Below are positions 44,723 to 54,500 of a DNA stretch of 64,000 nt, one piece after another (the stretch's first letter is position 1; each line of letters opens with the position of its first letter). The position numbers and the translations under genes are program-made. The notes beneath the pieces were generated by a model. The model saw nothing but the letters and a program-made list of their open reading frames with translations. It had not been told where the DNA came from and searched no databases. Where the stretch lies: the NCBI RefSeq assembly GCF_001593385.1, contig NZ_LUVZ01000012.1, forward strand, positions 248,001 through 312,000, in the 5' to 3' direction. The DNA is from Chryseobacterium cucumeris (GTDB taxonomy: Bacteria > Bacteroidota > Bacteroidia > Flavobacteriales > Weeksellaceae).

Positions 44723-46741
44723 ATGAAATCTATCTTTTTAAAAACACAAACCATTATTTTCGTCCTCTTTGGCTTTACATTGATTTTAGCCCAAAACAGC
44801 ATGAAAATTCCTTCCGATGCCGTATTTTATATGGAAGTCAACGGAAGGCAGCTTAATAATAAAATCAACTGGAATAAACTGAATCCTTTGCTGCATGAGC
44901 TCAGCAAAAAGAGTAAAGAAAATCTTTCATGGACAGATTATTCCAAAACAGGAATCAAATACGACGCTGTTCAATACCATTATGCGAGCTTTAATGACTC
45001 CATTAAAGCATATAATACCCATTTTATCATTGATAATAAGGAAAAGTTTCAGGAGTTCATTAATTCTGTAAAGAAAAAAGGACAGGAAGTTTCCAGCAGA
45101 AAGAACTATTCTTACGTAGATATCAATGATGATGTTTTTGTAGCATGGAACGGGAGCCGTGCTGTTCTCAGTATGATCAGCTATACAAAACCTTATAAGG
45201 ATCTTTGGGCAGAGGAAGCAGTTGCAGACAGTACAGCAGTTGCAGTGGTGGACTCCGCTTACGCAGAGCCGGGAGATACAGTGTATACCGAAGAACCGGA
45301 AAAGCCGTTTGATTATAAAGAAGAGATTAAAAGTCTGAAGGATGATATTAAGTATCTGAAAGAAAGTATAAAAGATAACAACAACGAGATTGCAAGAATC
45401 CAGAAAGATATCAAATACCTGGAGAAACATCATAAATATCCTGCAGATAAAGAAACTGCTGAAAATTCTGAAAACGGAGAAGAAATGCCGGAAGATGCTT
45501 ATGATGAGGAAGAAGAAAAGGCTTTCCAGAAAGAGCAGGATTCTATCCGTAGAGAAAACTTCAGGGTTGTTAAAAAGAACGCAGAAGATCGTTTTGACCA
45601 ATATTTCAGTTCAAATTTAGAAATTGAAGTGCCTAAAGAAATGCTTTCGTTCAGAGATGCCAATTCCGATGTTTTTGTGTATACAGACTACGGAAGAATT
45701 GTAAATGAAGGCATCTACGGAAAAATGACAAAGTATTACGGCTATGGACAGTTTTTCAAAAACATGTACAATTCCAACTATGCATACAATCTGTATTTTG
45801 ATAAAGACAAAGTAAGGCTGGTTAATAATTATCAGCACAAAAATGGTGACATTCAAAAGAATATTTCTGCCATTTATAAAGGGAAGAAAAACAAAAAACT
45901 GCTGGAGCTGATCAATGAAAAAAGTGTCGGCTACTATGCAATGAATGTGAATGGCGCAAAATGCTTTGACATGATGTACAGTCTTCTTCAGAACTCAGGA
46001 GAAAACGAGTACAAAAAAGAAATGGAGCTGATCATGGAAACCATGAAAATTGTACTGGATGAAGAAGCAATTACCAAAATTGCCCCTGGAAATGGAATCT
46101 TTGTTTTGAATGAATTAAAATCCAAAACCGTAGAATATACCGATTATGAATACGATGCTGATTTCAATGAAAAAGAAGTAAAGAAAACCAAAGAAATCGC
46201 TGTTCCTAACTTCACTTTCGCTTTTGCAACAGAGAATGAAGGATACTGGAACCGTATTTTTGATTTGCTTACAACCAACAAAAAAATGTCTAAGAGATTC
46301 TCTAAAAAAGGAAACCTTTATACCTTTAAAGAAGAGAAAAACGGAGGATATGTAGATCAGTTGTTTTTTACTGTGAAAGACGGAGTAGTATACCTTATGA
46401 GTGCTGCAGATAATAATTTACCGGTAAACCAATCTGATGTTTCCAGAAAATGGGCAAAAGACTCCGCTAAATATCCATTGTCCGGCAGACTGGATATTCA
46501 GAAGCTTTTAACAGGACTAGACAAAGAATTCAAAAGCCCGAAAGAGAGAAAAACATTAGAGGCGATCAAAAAAAATGTAGGAGAGCTGTATTATAAAACT
46601 GAAGTAAAAGGAGAAAGTATCCAGACTGAGATGAATTATAACATCAAAGATTCTTCAGAAAACAGCCTAATGTATTTCTTTGATATATTCGATCAGGTTT
46701 TTAAAGCTAAAGAAACAGAAAAGAAGCCTCAAATTTTATAG
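44723..46741 (+). CDS. Exported protein with coiled coil, DUF4836-like
   Basis: 672 aa. Signal peptide (ends LILAQ), then KIPSDAVFYMEVNGRQL, a start shared in style with DUF4836 proteins of Bacteroidota. A long charged coiled coil spans about 195-285 (KSLKDDIKYLKESIKD). The later part contains TDYEYDADFNEKEVKK, which the next protein echoes (VTYEYDDNFNEVEKKT), so the two are probably related. Its stop (TAG) is immediately followed by the next ATG. Function unknown. Confidence 0.72.
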   Translation: MKSIFLKTQTIIFVLFGFTLILAQNSMKIPSDAVFYMEVNGRQLNNKINWNKLNPLLHELSKKSKENLSWTDYSKTGIKYDAVQYHYASFNDSIKAYNTHFIIDNKEKFQEFINSVKKKGQEVSSRKNYSYVDINDDVFVAWNGSRAVLSMISYTKPYKDLWAEEAVADSTAVAVVDSAYAEPGDTVYTEEPEKPFDYKEEIKSLKDDIKYLKESIKDNNNEIARIQKDIKYLEKHHKYPADKETAENSENGEEMPEDAYDEEEEKAFQKEQDSIRRENFRVVKKNAEDRFDQYFSSNLEIEVPKEMLSFRDANSDVFVYTDYGRIVNEGIYGKMTKYYGYGQFFKNMYNSNYAYNLYFDKDKVRLVNNYQHKNGDIQKNISAIYKGKKNKKLLELINEKSVGYYAMNVNGAKCFDMMYSLLQNSGENEYKKEMELIMETMKIVLDEEAITKIAPGNGIFVLNELKSKTVEYTDYEYDADFNEKEVKKTKEIAVPNFTFAFATENEGYWNRIFDLLTTNKKMSKRFSKKGNLYTFKEEKNGGYVDQLFFTVKDGVVYLMSAADNNLPVNQSDVSRKWAKDSAKYPLSGRLDIQKLLTGLDKEFKSPKERKTLEAIKKNVGELYYKTEVKGESIQTEMNYNIKDSSENSLMYFFDIFDQVFKAKETEKKPQIL

Positions 46742-47980
46742 ATGAACAAAAAGAAGATTATTGTCCCGTTATTTTTATTGCTGGCTGTTGCAGTATATTT
46801 TATAGCTTTTCACAAAGATAAAAGCCTTAAGTATATTCCTGATAACGCAGATGCAGTCGTTTTAATCGACACGAAGAAATTAACGGGACAATACCTCTTC
46901 AGTTTAGCAACCCATCCTTCAAAATGGTCCGGAAGCAAAGCAAAGAGTAAAACCTCCGGTTCACTGAAAGATTCAGGAATCAGAATTCCGGATTTTCTGC
47001 AGATATTTCATATTAAAGACACTAAATTTTCAGAATGGTACAGTGTTTTAGAGCTTAAAGATTCGCAAAAACTCATCACCTATTTAAAGAAGCAAAACTT
47101 TGTTGCTAAAGGTAATAACCGTTTTCAGAAGGAGCAGTTTTTCGTTATGATAGAAGGAGATTATTGTATTGCAGGAAGTTCAGATCTTGCTTTTGAAACC
47201 CTTCAAAAAAAACTTCTTCAGAATTCTGTACATCATGTTTGGGAGGCAGACCGTTTTATTCAAAATACAGTGGGAAGCATTTCATTCATTTCAGGGCAGA
47301 AAATCCGAAACTTTTCCATTGAGCTAAATGAGGATGAAATTGAAATCAATAATAATTCAAATCCGGAGATTTTTAATACGATTGCTTCAAAATTTGAGAA
47401 AGGAAATCAATTTCTGGAATTGGAGCTTGATAAGGAAAACATCAGAAATTTCACCCGTTTTTTTAATAAGAGTATTGCAGATTCATCACAGGTTGTGTCT
47501 TTAAAAGCTACGGCCAATCTCCAGCAGATCAATGATACCATTGTCACTTATGAATATGATGATAATTTCAATGAAGTTGAAAAAAAGACAGTTCAAAAGA
47601 TTACCCAGCCTAGCTATATGATCAATATTCAGAGTAATAATCCTGAAAAAACCTGGAAGTACTTTCAGTCTAAAATGTGGATCAATGCTGAAAATCAATT
47701 CACGGCTATTCCTTTTCAACCCAATGAAATCAAAAGGAATAATAAAGGAGTTGTCATAAAATCTACCCGAAAACCAGTATCATTATCTCCCCAGCTCAAA
47801 GAAAATTATATGCTGATCAGAAATAATGCTTTGCTGTATTCTTCTTTGAAAACATTGAATAACACTGAAAAGAAGATCATTTCTGACATTGATTACGTGT
47901 TGTATGGGAACAAGGCTCAGAATTATTGGATAAAAATAAAAGCAAATAAAGGAGAATTACCCTTAATTTTACGGTGGTAA
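46742..47980 (+). CDS. Membrane-anchored protein related to the preceding one
   Basis: 412 aa. N-terminal membrane anchor (about 6-22), then YIPDNADAVVLIDTKKL, comparable with KIPSDAVFYMEVNGRQL in the preceding protein, and a shared YEYDDNFNEVEKKT block (about 276-289). The two proteins may be divergent paralogues. No catalytic motif seen. Starts directly after the previous stop codon, so translation is coupled. Function unknown. Confidence 0.7.
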   Translation: MNKKKIIVPLFLLLAVAVYFIAFHKDKSLKYIPDNADAVVLIDTKKLTGQYLFSLATHPSKWSGSKAKSKTSGSLKDSGIRIPDFLQIFHIKDTKFSEWYSVLELKDSQKLITYLKKQNFVAKGNNRFQKEQFFVMIEGDYCIAGSSDLAFETLQKKLLQNSVHHVWEADRFIQNTVGSISFISGQKIRNFSIELNEDEIEINNNSNPEIFNTIASKFEKGNQFLELELDKENIRNFTRFFNKSIADSSQVVSLKATANLQQINDTIVTYEYDDNFNEVEKKTVQKITQPSYMINIQSNNPEKTWKYFQSKMWINAENQFTAIPFQPNEIKRNNKGVVIKSTRKPVSLSPQLKENYMLIRNNALLYSSLKTLNNTEKKIISDIDYVLYGNKAQNYWIKIKANKGELPLILRW

Positions 47981-48007
47981 GCATAGAAACCGATAAAATT
48001 TTCATTA

Positions 48008-48346
48008 ATGGCTCCATCAGACATCACATTGCTCAAAACTTTTACTCATTACTTTTTGCATTTCGTTTTTCCAATATTTATCGCATTGGTTTTTTATCGT
48101 AAAAATTGGAAAAAAGCATATTTTATTCTTCTCGCTACCATGCTGGTAGATCTGGACCATCTTTTTGCCAATCCTGTTTTTGATCCGTCAAGAGAAAGTA
48201 TAGGTTTTCATTTTTTACATTCTTATTATGCCATTGCGGTGTATTTTTTGCTGTTGTTCTTTAAAGGAAATATCAGGCTTATAGGAATCGGGCTTCTGTT
48301 TCATATGTTCACAGATTATCAGGATTTTAACTTCTGGCCTCATTAA
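48008..48346 (+). CDS. DUF6122 membrane protein
   Basis: 112 aa with about four membrane helices and the conserved motifs THYFLHFVFP, LVDLDHLFANP (Asp/His), FHFLHSYYA and LFHMFTDYQDF. This fits the DUF6122 family of Bacteroidota. The histidines and aspartates lying at helix ends resemble the metal-dependent membrane hydrolases of the YdjM type, but no function is assigned. Lies 27 nt after the preceding gene. Confidence 0.82.
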   Translation: MAPSDITLLKTFTHYFLHFVFPIFIALVFYRKNWKKAYFILLATMLVDLDHLFANPVFDPSRESIGFHFLHSYYAIAVYFLLLFFKGNIRLIGIGLLFHMFTDYQDFNFWPH

Positions 48347-48412
48347 AATATTATTAATATTTTCTTTTAATATTGAAATTATTATAGATTTTTTGTATTT
48401 TGTAGTCACGAT

Positions 48413-49483
48413 ATGAGACTAAAAGAACTTTTACATTATACCTATATTTTTCCTATTCTGGCAGTAGGATACTACTTTTCCGGTTTGATGGGAAATGGTG
48501 TCCTTTATGATATTCTGGCCGGTGTTTTATTGATCGGAAGTGTTTTATCAGCAGTACATCATGCTGAAGTTGTAGCTCATAAAGTAGGGGAGCCTTTCGG
48601 AACAATCATCCTGGCGCTTTGTATCACCATTATTGAAGTAGCGCTTATCATCTCGCTGATGGTTGCCGGCGGAGATCAGGCGATCACGCTGGCCAGAGAT
48701 ACCGTTTTTGCTGCCGTAATGCTTATTCTCAACGGAATTCTTGGAATATGTATTTTGGTAGGTGGCGTTAAATATCATGAACAGTTCTTTGCAAGAACTT
48801 CAGCAACTACTTATCTGGTGAGTATTGTTTCCATTCTTGTACTTACCCTTGTTCTTCCCAATTTTACTTCAAGTGTCAACGGACCATTCTATAACGAAGC
48901 TCAGCTTATTTTTATATCTATCGCATGTCTTGCCATTTATGGGGTTTTCCTGATGGTACAGACTGTGCGCCACAGAAGTTATTTTATTGTTCCTGATGAG
49001 CATCCTGAAGAACATTATATTCCTTCATTACCAAAAACACTTATCAGCTTTGTCTTTCTGGTAATCTGTCTTGTTATTGTTGTACTGATGGCCAAAGGAT
49101 TGTCCGATACAATAGAAGGAATGGTACAGAGCCTTGGAGCTCCAAAATCCCTGGTTGGGGTAATTATTGCAGCCGTGGTTCTTCTTCCTGAAGGCGTTGC
49201 TGCAATCCGTGCAGCAAGAGCCAATCAAATCCAGTCCAGCTTAAATCTGGCATTGGGTTCTGCACTGGCAAGTATCGGACTGACTATTCCTGCGGTTTCA
49301 GCGGTATGTATTATGTATGATATTCCACTTGTATTGGGATTGGATAAAAAAGACATTATTCTGCTTTCTTTATCCGTATTTATTGTGATGCTATCTTTAA
49401 GTCGTGGAAAAACAAATGTCCTGTACGGGACTGTTCTGCTGGTGAATCTGGCAGCCTATATCTTTACAGTAATTGTTCCTTAG
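48413..49483 (+). CDS. Ca2+/H+ antiporter (CaCA family, ChaA/CAX-like)
   Basis: 356 aa, about 10-11 membrane helices. Two inverted-repeat signature regions: GEPFGTIILALCITIIEVAL (about 63-82) and ALGSALASIGLTIPAV (about 279-294), each with the carboxylate or polar residues of the ion path. These match the calcium/cation exchanger superfamily. Inner-membrane export of Ca2+ or Na+/K+ in exchange for protons. Likely a single gene. Confidence 0.93.
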   Translation: MRLKELLHYTYIFPILAVGYYFSGLMGNGVLYDILAGVLLIGSVLSAVHHAEVVAHKVGEPFGTIILALCITIIEVALIISLMVAGGDQAITLARDTVFAAVMLILNGILGICILVGGVKYHEQFFARTSATTYLVSIVSILVLTLVLPNFTSSVNGPFYNEAQLIFISIACLAIYGVFLMVQTVRHRSYFIVPDEHPEEHYIPSLPKTLISFVFLVICLVIVVLMAKGLSDTIEGMVQSLGAPKSLVGVIIAAVVLLPEGVAAIRAARANQIQSSLNLALGSALASIGLTIPAVSAVCIMYDIPLVLGLDKKDIILLSLSVFIVMLSLSRGKTNVLYGTVLLVNLAAYIFTVIVP

Positions 49484-49554
49484 AAAGAAAAAGTAAAAAA
49501 TTATAAATCTTTTTTATCTCTAAAATAAATCGAGGAAGTTAACCTCGACATCGA

Positions 49555-49580
49555 TATCCCGTACCCCGAATCCCGTATCA
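49555..49580. repeat. Short direct repeat near antiporter end
   Basis: ATCCCGTA occurs twice within a C/G-rich stretch (TATCCCGTACCCCGAATCCC...) just before the haemoglobin stop. An adjacent TCGAGG/CCTCGA hairpin (49529-49548) may be a weak terminator. The function of the repeat is unknown. Confidence 0.45.
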
Positions 49581-49961
49581 CTACAACCTTCTCGCCAGCT
49601 CCATTTTGAAAGCCATCAGTTTTGCTATATTCTCTGACTTGTAAATCGCGATGTCGGCATTTTCGCCTACGAAATTTTCCTCAATAGTCGTACGCCAAAG
49701 CAGCAGCCATCTGTCAAAGTGCTTCTGTTCCATAGCTTGTATCTCATTAACCGGGAAGTGGACACCCATTGGATTTCCTTTATAGCTCATCTGCCCAAAA
49801 AGAATAGATTCCCAGAAAGAATACATTTTAGGAAGATGTTTATCCCAATCTACTTTAGCAATTTCATTAAAAAAGAATCCAATGGTTTCATCTTTAACAA
49901 CTTTGTTGTAAAATGAATTGACAAGGTGTTCAATATCTTCTCTTGATTCAAGCTTTTTCAT
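49581..49961 (-). CDS. Group III truncated haemoglobin
   Basis: 126 aa, short globin. The sequence shows FFNEIAKVDWDKHLPKMYSFW and the proximal haem ligand His81 in MEQKHFDRW, the group III (trHbP) pattern. Such proteins bind O2, NO or sulfide; the physiological role in this organism is not known. The promoter -7 element lies only 5 nt from the start codon, suggesting a leaderless mRNA. Confidence 0.93.
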   Translation of the reverse strand: MKKLESREDIEHLVNSFYNKVVKDETIGFFFNEIAKVDWDKHLPKMYSFWESILFGQMSYKGNPMGVHFPVNEIQAMEQKHFDRWLLLWRTTIEENFVGENADIAIYKSENIAKLMAFKMELARRL

Positions 49962-49965
49962 ACTT

Positions 49966-49973
49966 CAAAGTTA
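49966..49973 (-). promoter_or_regulatory. -7 promoter element TAACTTTG, leaderless
   Basis: Exact TAnnTTTG match on the minus strand, ending 4 nt from the haemoglobin ATG at 49961, which would give an mRNA with no 5' leader. Confidence 0.55.
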
Positions 49974-50161
49974 GTATAATTCGTATTAAAAATTTCAGTC
50001 GCGAAATTGATAAATTTCATGTAAACAGTATTTTAGAGAACAACATATTATAAAACAATGGAAAATTGGGAAAGATTAAAATTTGATTAATTCGCAAAAA
50101 AGCACCTTAAAAGAATTCATTTTTTGTAAATTTAATTATTAAACACTAAAAAATTTTTAAA

Positions 50162-51154
50162 ATGATCAAAAAAATCAATTCTGTTTGTATTCTCTTATTG
50201 ATGTTTTCAGTATCATGTTCAAGGGATGAAGTGAGTGCTATGAATGATGATTCAGAAAAAGTACATTATTCTGAAGTAAAGAAATCACAGTTGACTGAGG
50301 AAGAGATGCTTCAGCAGGGCTGGAAAATTGCAGATGAGTTTAAATTATCAGGCAATAATAGTTTGGGTGCCAGCTATAGTTCGCCAAATGAAGAGCGTGA
50401 AATCCCTTTCAAGACAAATCACCTGAAAGATATGGGATATGATGTCAGTTATTCCGGAGAAAGAACACGGTTGAAAAACGTTTTTGCTTATTCCGGTCAG
50501 GTTCCGGATGGAATTATATTTAATCCAGACCTTTCTGTAGATGGAGATGCCCGGAATACAGCTCCAAATCCTAATGTTTCCATTGTTTTGGGAACTCCTC
50601 AGGTGACAATAAAAACGGACGGTGCAGATCTACCGGACAATGCTTACACTACGGAGGCAATTAACAATGGCGACAGAGAAAGTGAAATTACGGTAACCTA
50701 TTCTTATAAAAAAGGATATTCTACTTCCTGGAAACGGACCGTTTCAGGTTCATTTGAAGTGGCAGCTTCAGTATCCGTTGATATTCCGTTAGTTGCAAAA
50801 GCTTCAGCCAGTACAAAAGTTGTTGTAGGAGGAGATACTACTGAAGGTACAGAAAATTCTGAAGAAGTTACTGAAACCAGCAGCTACAAAACCATTGTGC
50901 CCGCTCATTCTAAAAAAACAATTTCTGTCCTTACAAAATTGAAGGGATCATCCGTTGAATACTTTGTACCGATGAAATTAAAAGGAAGATTACAGGCGAA
51001 CTTTCCCTCTCCCGTAGATGGACATTACTATTGGGCTTTTCCTATCGAAAGCTTCCCTGATTTTCTTACCAATATACACGGAGAGTCAGGGATCGTAAAA
51101 TCTGTTAGCAATGTAAGTGTTACCGTACTGGAATCACCGGCACAAAAGATATAG
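50162..51154 (+). CDS. Lipoprotein with aerolysin/ETX-MTX2-like pore-forming domain
   Basis: 330 aa. Lipoprotein signal peptide with FSVSC (lipid Cys about residue 19). An N-terminal region (about 20-145) of unknown fold is followed by a C-terminal domain (about 150-320) typical of ETX/MTX2 beta-pore-forming toxins: long Ser/Thr-rich strands (ESEITVTYSYKKG, SGSFEVAASVSVDIPL), an alternating hydrophobic insertion segment, the strand ETSSYKTIVPAHSKKTISV and FVPMKLKGRLQANF. Family members oligomerise and insert a beta barrel into target membranes. Being lipidated is unusual for a toxin. No immunity gene is visible nearby. The neighbours are an IS remnant and an M60 metallopeptidase gene. Confidence 0.75.
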   Translation: MIKKINSVCILLLMFSVSCSRDEVSAMNDDSEKVHYSEVKKSQLTEEEMLQQGWKIADEFKLSGNNSLGASYSSPNEEREIPFKTNHLKDMGYDVSYSGERTRLKNVFAYSGQVPDGIIFNPDLSVDGDARNTAPNPNVSIVLGTPQVTIKTDGADLPDNAYTTEAINNGDRESEITVTYSYKKGYSTSWKRTVSGSFEVAASVSVDIPLVAKASASTKVVVGGDTTEGTENSEEVTETSSYKTIVPAHSKKTISVLTKLKGSSVEYFVPMKLKGRLQANFPSPVDGHYYWAFPIESFPDFLTNIHGESGIVKSVSNVSVTVLESPAQKI

Positions 51155-51595
51155 AATTTCTCTTATTAAAAAAGGGTAAAAGTGGAGTATTGTTTTTTCA
51201 TTTTTTCAGCAGTTTAATGTAAAGCGGGATTGTAATAATATAATTCAACTGGTGGTGTATTATTAAAAACAGGTAGGTATAAGTTTTTGCAATTATTTTA
51301 ATTCTTAATTTTAGAAATAAAACTTTTAGGTTGATGTACAAGTATTTGGCAAAGCTATGATAGAAAAATAATCTGGCTCCTAATTTTTGTTCTCAAGATG
51401 GTTTTCACTGAGAGCTATTTTGATGAATTTTTTACAGGAATAGATGGCTATAGAAAGATCTAATGCATGGCTGAACAGCTTTCGTTCTTTACTCAACCAT
51501 TTTGACACAATAGTATCAAATTGGAAATCTTTCAATTATATCGCCTTTATAGCAGTAGCTCTGAATAAATTTTATTAATCAAAAATTACAACAAG
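51155..51595. other. Gap between toxin-like and M60 genes, with IS remnant
   Basis: 441 nt. The 3' part carries the C-terminus of a transposase (51444-51578); the rest shows only a short frame (ending DEFFTGID) that may belong to it. No terminator hairpin or promoter was recognised. Confidence 0.55.
51444..51578 (+). mobile_element. Transposase C-terminal remnant (IS5/IS4-type DDE)
   Basis: The frame AIERSNAWLNSFRSLL continues HFDTIVSNWKSFNYIAFIA and ends ALNKFY before a stop at 51576. The order ERxxAWLxSFRxLLxRFDT...W.xFNYLAFIxIALxKF is the C-terminus of Bacteroidota IS5-type transposases. Just upstream, in another frame, YFDEFFTGID may be the preceding piece, implying a frameshift. No terminal inverted repeat was found, so only a scar remains. 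Confidence 0.65.
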
Positions 51596-54500
51596 ATGAA
51601 AAAAAATTATTTTATCCTTTTATTTCTGTTCTTCTTACAGATAGTTTTTGCTCAGCAATATAAAATGCCTATAGCTTATGTAAGTTCGTTACAACCACCA
51701 CAGCCCGGGCAGGAGGCAGGAATGTGTAATGATAATAATGTGAATACACTTTATCATTCGCGGTATAATTTGAGTACTGCACTTCCGGATCAATTAAATT
51801 TCAAATTTTCCAGTCGGGTAAAAAGTGTAAAAAAGTTGGTGTACAAGCCTAGAACAACAGGTCCTAATGGAATATGGACAAGTGTGAAGGTTTCCTATTC
51901 TACGCAATCCGATCCTTCTGTTTTTATAGCAGCAACTGGAGTTATTTCCTGGGCATCTGATAATACGGCAAAAACAATAGATTTGCCAACAGCAATTGTT
52001 CATCCTGATGTTATTAGGATTGATGTTCTAAGTGCTCAAAATAATTTTTCAAGTTGTGCAGAGATGGAGTTTTATTCTGAAGAACAGATGGACCCTATAC
52101 AAACAGAATGTACACTCCCCACCAATGAGTTTTCAGGGTATGCGGATATTCCTGTGTTGCCTCAGGTGGCAGGATCTTCGGCTTCAAGTTTCCAATCGGG
52201 AGAAAATATAGAGAAATCCTTTGATGGTAATGTAAGTACGCTTTATCATTGTAGCTGGAATGCTACAGCAGCCACTTTTCCTATTTCTCTGATTTATAAG
52301 TTTGATGGGCAGACATCTATGAATTATTTAAGATACACCCCAAGACAAGATGGTGGGCCTAATGGTCTTTTCGGAAATGTAAAAGTAAGTTATAATACCA
52401 TTTCTAACCCTGCTTATGTTGATATTGCTACTCAAAATTTTGGACAAACGAGTACTATTAAAACGGTAGTTTTTCCTTCTGCCATTACTCCTTTAAATAT
52501 AAAGATTGAGGTTCTTGATGGTAAAAACAATTTTGCCAGTTGTGCTGAAATGGAATTTTTTCAGAACAGCCCTAATAGTTTTAATCTTTCAGCTTATTCA
52601 AATATTTTTAATGATACTCTTTTCAGTACTTTAAAACCAACAATAACCCAGCAGGATATTGATGCAATTTCCTCACCTTTCATTAAAGGGTTAGCTCAGT
52701 GTTTATTTAATAATACCTATAATAGAAAATACAGAGTTCAGACTTTTACGGCATATAAAACAATTGAATCCATAAACAACCAGTATAAGCTAGGGAATTA
52801 TAATGGCTATGAAAATCCGACAGGGTTAGCATTTCAGGCTAATACTACTGCTATTGTTTTTGCCAAAGATATTACGGAGGCAAACAAAGTTTATTTAAAA
52901 ATAAGAGATTTCGCTACTGAAGGAGCTTCTCCTGAAAAATCTTATGAATTGAAAAATGGACTGAATATTCTTAATATTACAAATGCCGGACTGGGATACA
53001 TTTCATATTACACTGATGATGTAAATGCATTACCTGTATCGGCAAATATTACAGCAGGGATTGTAAATGGTATATATAAAAAGGGTACAGCGTCTGCAGA
53101 ATGGATTGAAATGCTGACTAATGATGTCTATCCAAAAATTGATATAGAAGGTTATTACACGAAACTGATGATGGATAAGTCTGTGATAAGCAATTTCCAT
53201 TTCACCACCGCTCAGCCTTTAATTGATAAATACGATGCAATTGTTAAATCTGAAAGAGAAATGATGGGCTTTTTTAAGTTTAATAAAAATCTTAAAAACA
53301 GACAGCTTGTTTATACAGAATCTTCTGGAGGCTGGTATGCAGGAGGCCTGGGTGCTCATTTAGATCTCACTTGGGGGCTTTCAAATTCTGCTTCAGCAAC
53401 TGGTCTGGACTTTTGGGGAGTCGCTCATGAATTAGGGCATGTCAATCAGATTAGACCTGGGCTAAGATGGATCGGAACGACAGAAATTACAAATAATATG
53501 TACTCGCTTTGGGCATATTACAATTTGTATTCACCAACAGGAGCTAACAGATTTACAAGACTGGAAGGTGAAATTGCTGATAAAACGGCTTTCCCTAAAG
53601 TGGCAGGAAACAGATTTGGAGAAATTATTATTCAAACCCAAATTAACGGGAAGAGTATTATGGATCAGTTCAGAACAGATTATGTGAATCCTGCAGATGC
53701 AAATTTCAGAAGCCTTATTCCGTTTTGGCAATTAGAATTGTATTATCAATTGGCGGGTGCTTCAAAAAGTGCATCTACGCTTGCATTTGATTCGGATATG
53801 TCAGATGAAAATACGCCTCCGGTTATACCTGCTGTTCCGGGAATAGATTATGCACATTGGTTTGCTACAGTAGCTGAAAAAGTAAGAAACACAAACGAAA
53901 CCCAGCTTACCAATGGACAAATGGTCATGAATTTTGTGAAAAATACCTGTGACGCTGTGCAGGAAGACCTTACAGATTTCTTTACCAATACAGGTTTTTT
54001 AAAACCTATTAATGCTACAATTTCAGATTACTCAAACGGTCAGCTTACGATTACACAAAGTATGATTGATGATGTGAAAGCCTATGTTTTAATGAAGGGG
54101 TATGCAAAACCAGTATCTCCTGTGATTAATTATCTTTCGGCAAATAGCGTGAATGCCTATAAAAATCTTCTTCCTGTCTCAGGAATTACAGGAATTGGGG
54201 CCCAGATTGTGAACAATGCGCAAGGTCAGTTTTTATTGGTAAATAATTCTAAGTGGAATAATGCTGTTGCATTTGAAACTTATGATGCAGGTGACCAGCT
54301 CATCAGTGTTTCTATCGTAGGAACTGGAGATACTACATTGGCCAATACATATGTTGATTTCCCTTCTAATGCTTTGAAAGTATATGCAGTAGGATATAAC
54401 GGGCAAAAAATTCTCGTTTATCCGGCAAATACTTTAGCTGTTAAGGATAGTAAGACAAATAATAATGACTTTATTATTTATCCGAATCCCTTAAAGAATG

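Noticed and set aside
44927..45601. 224-codon minus-strand frame
   Set aside because: It is antisense to the coiled-coil region and is Phe/Cys/Ile-rich, a typical antisense shadow.
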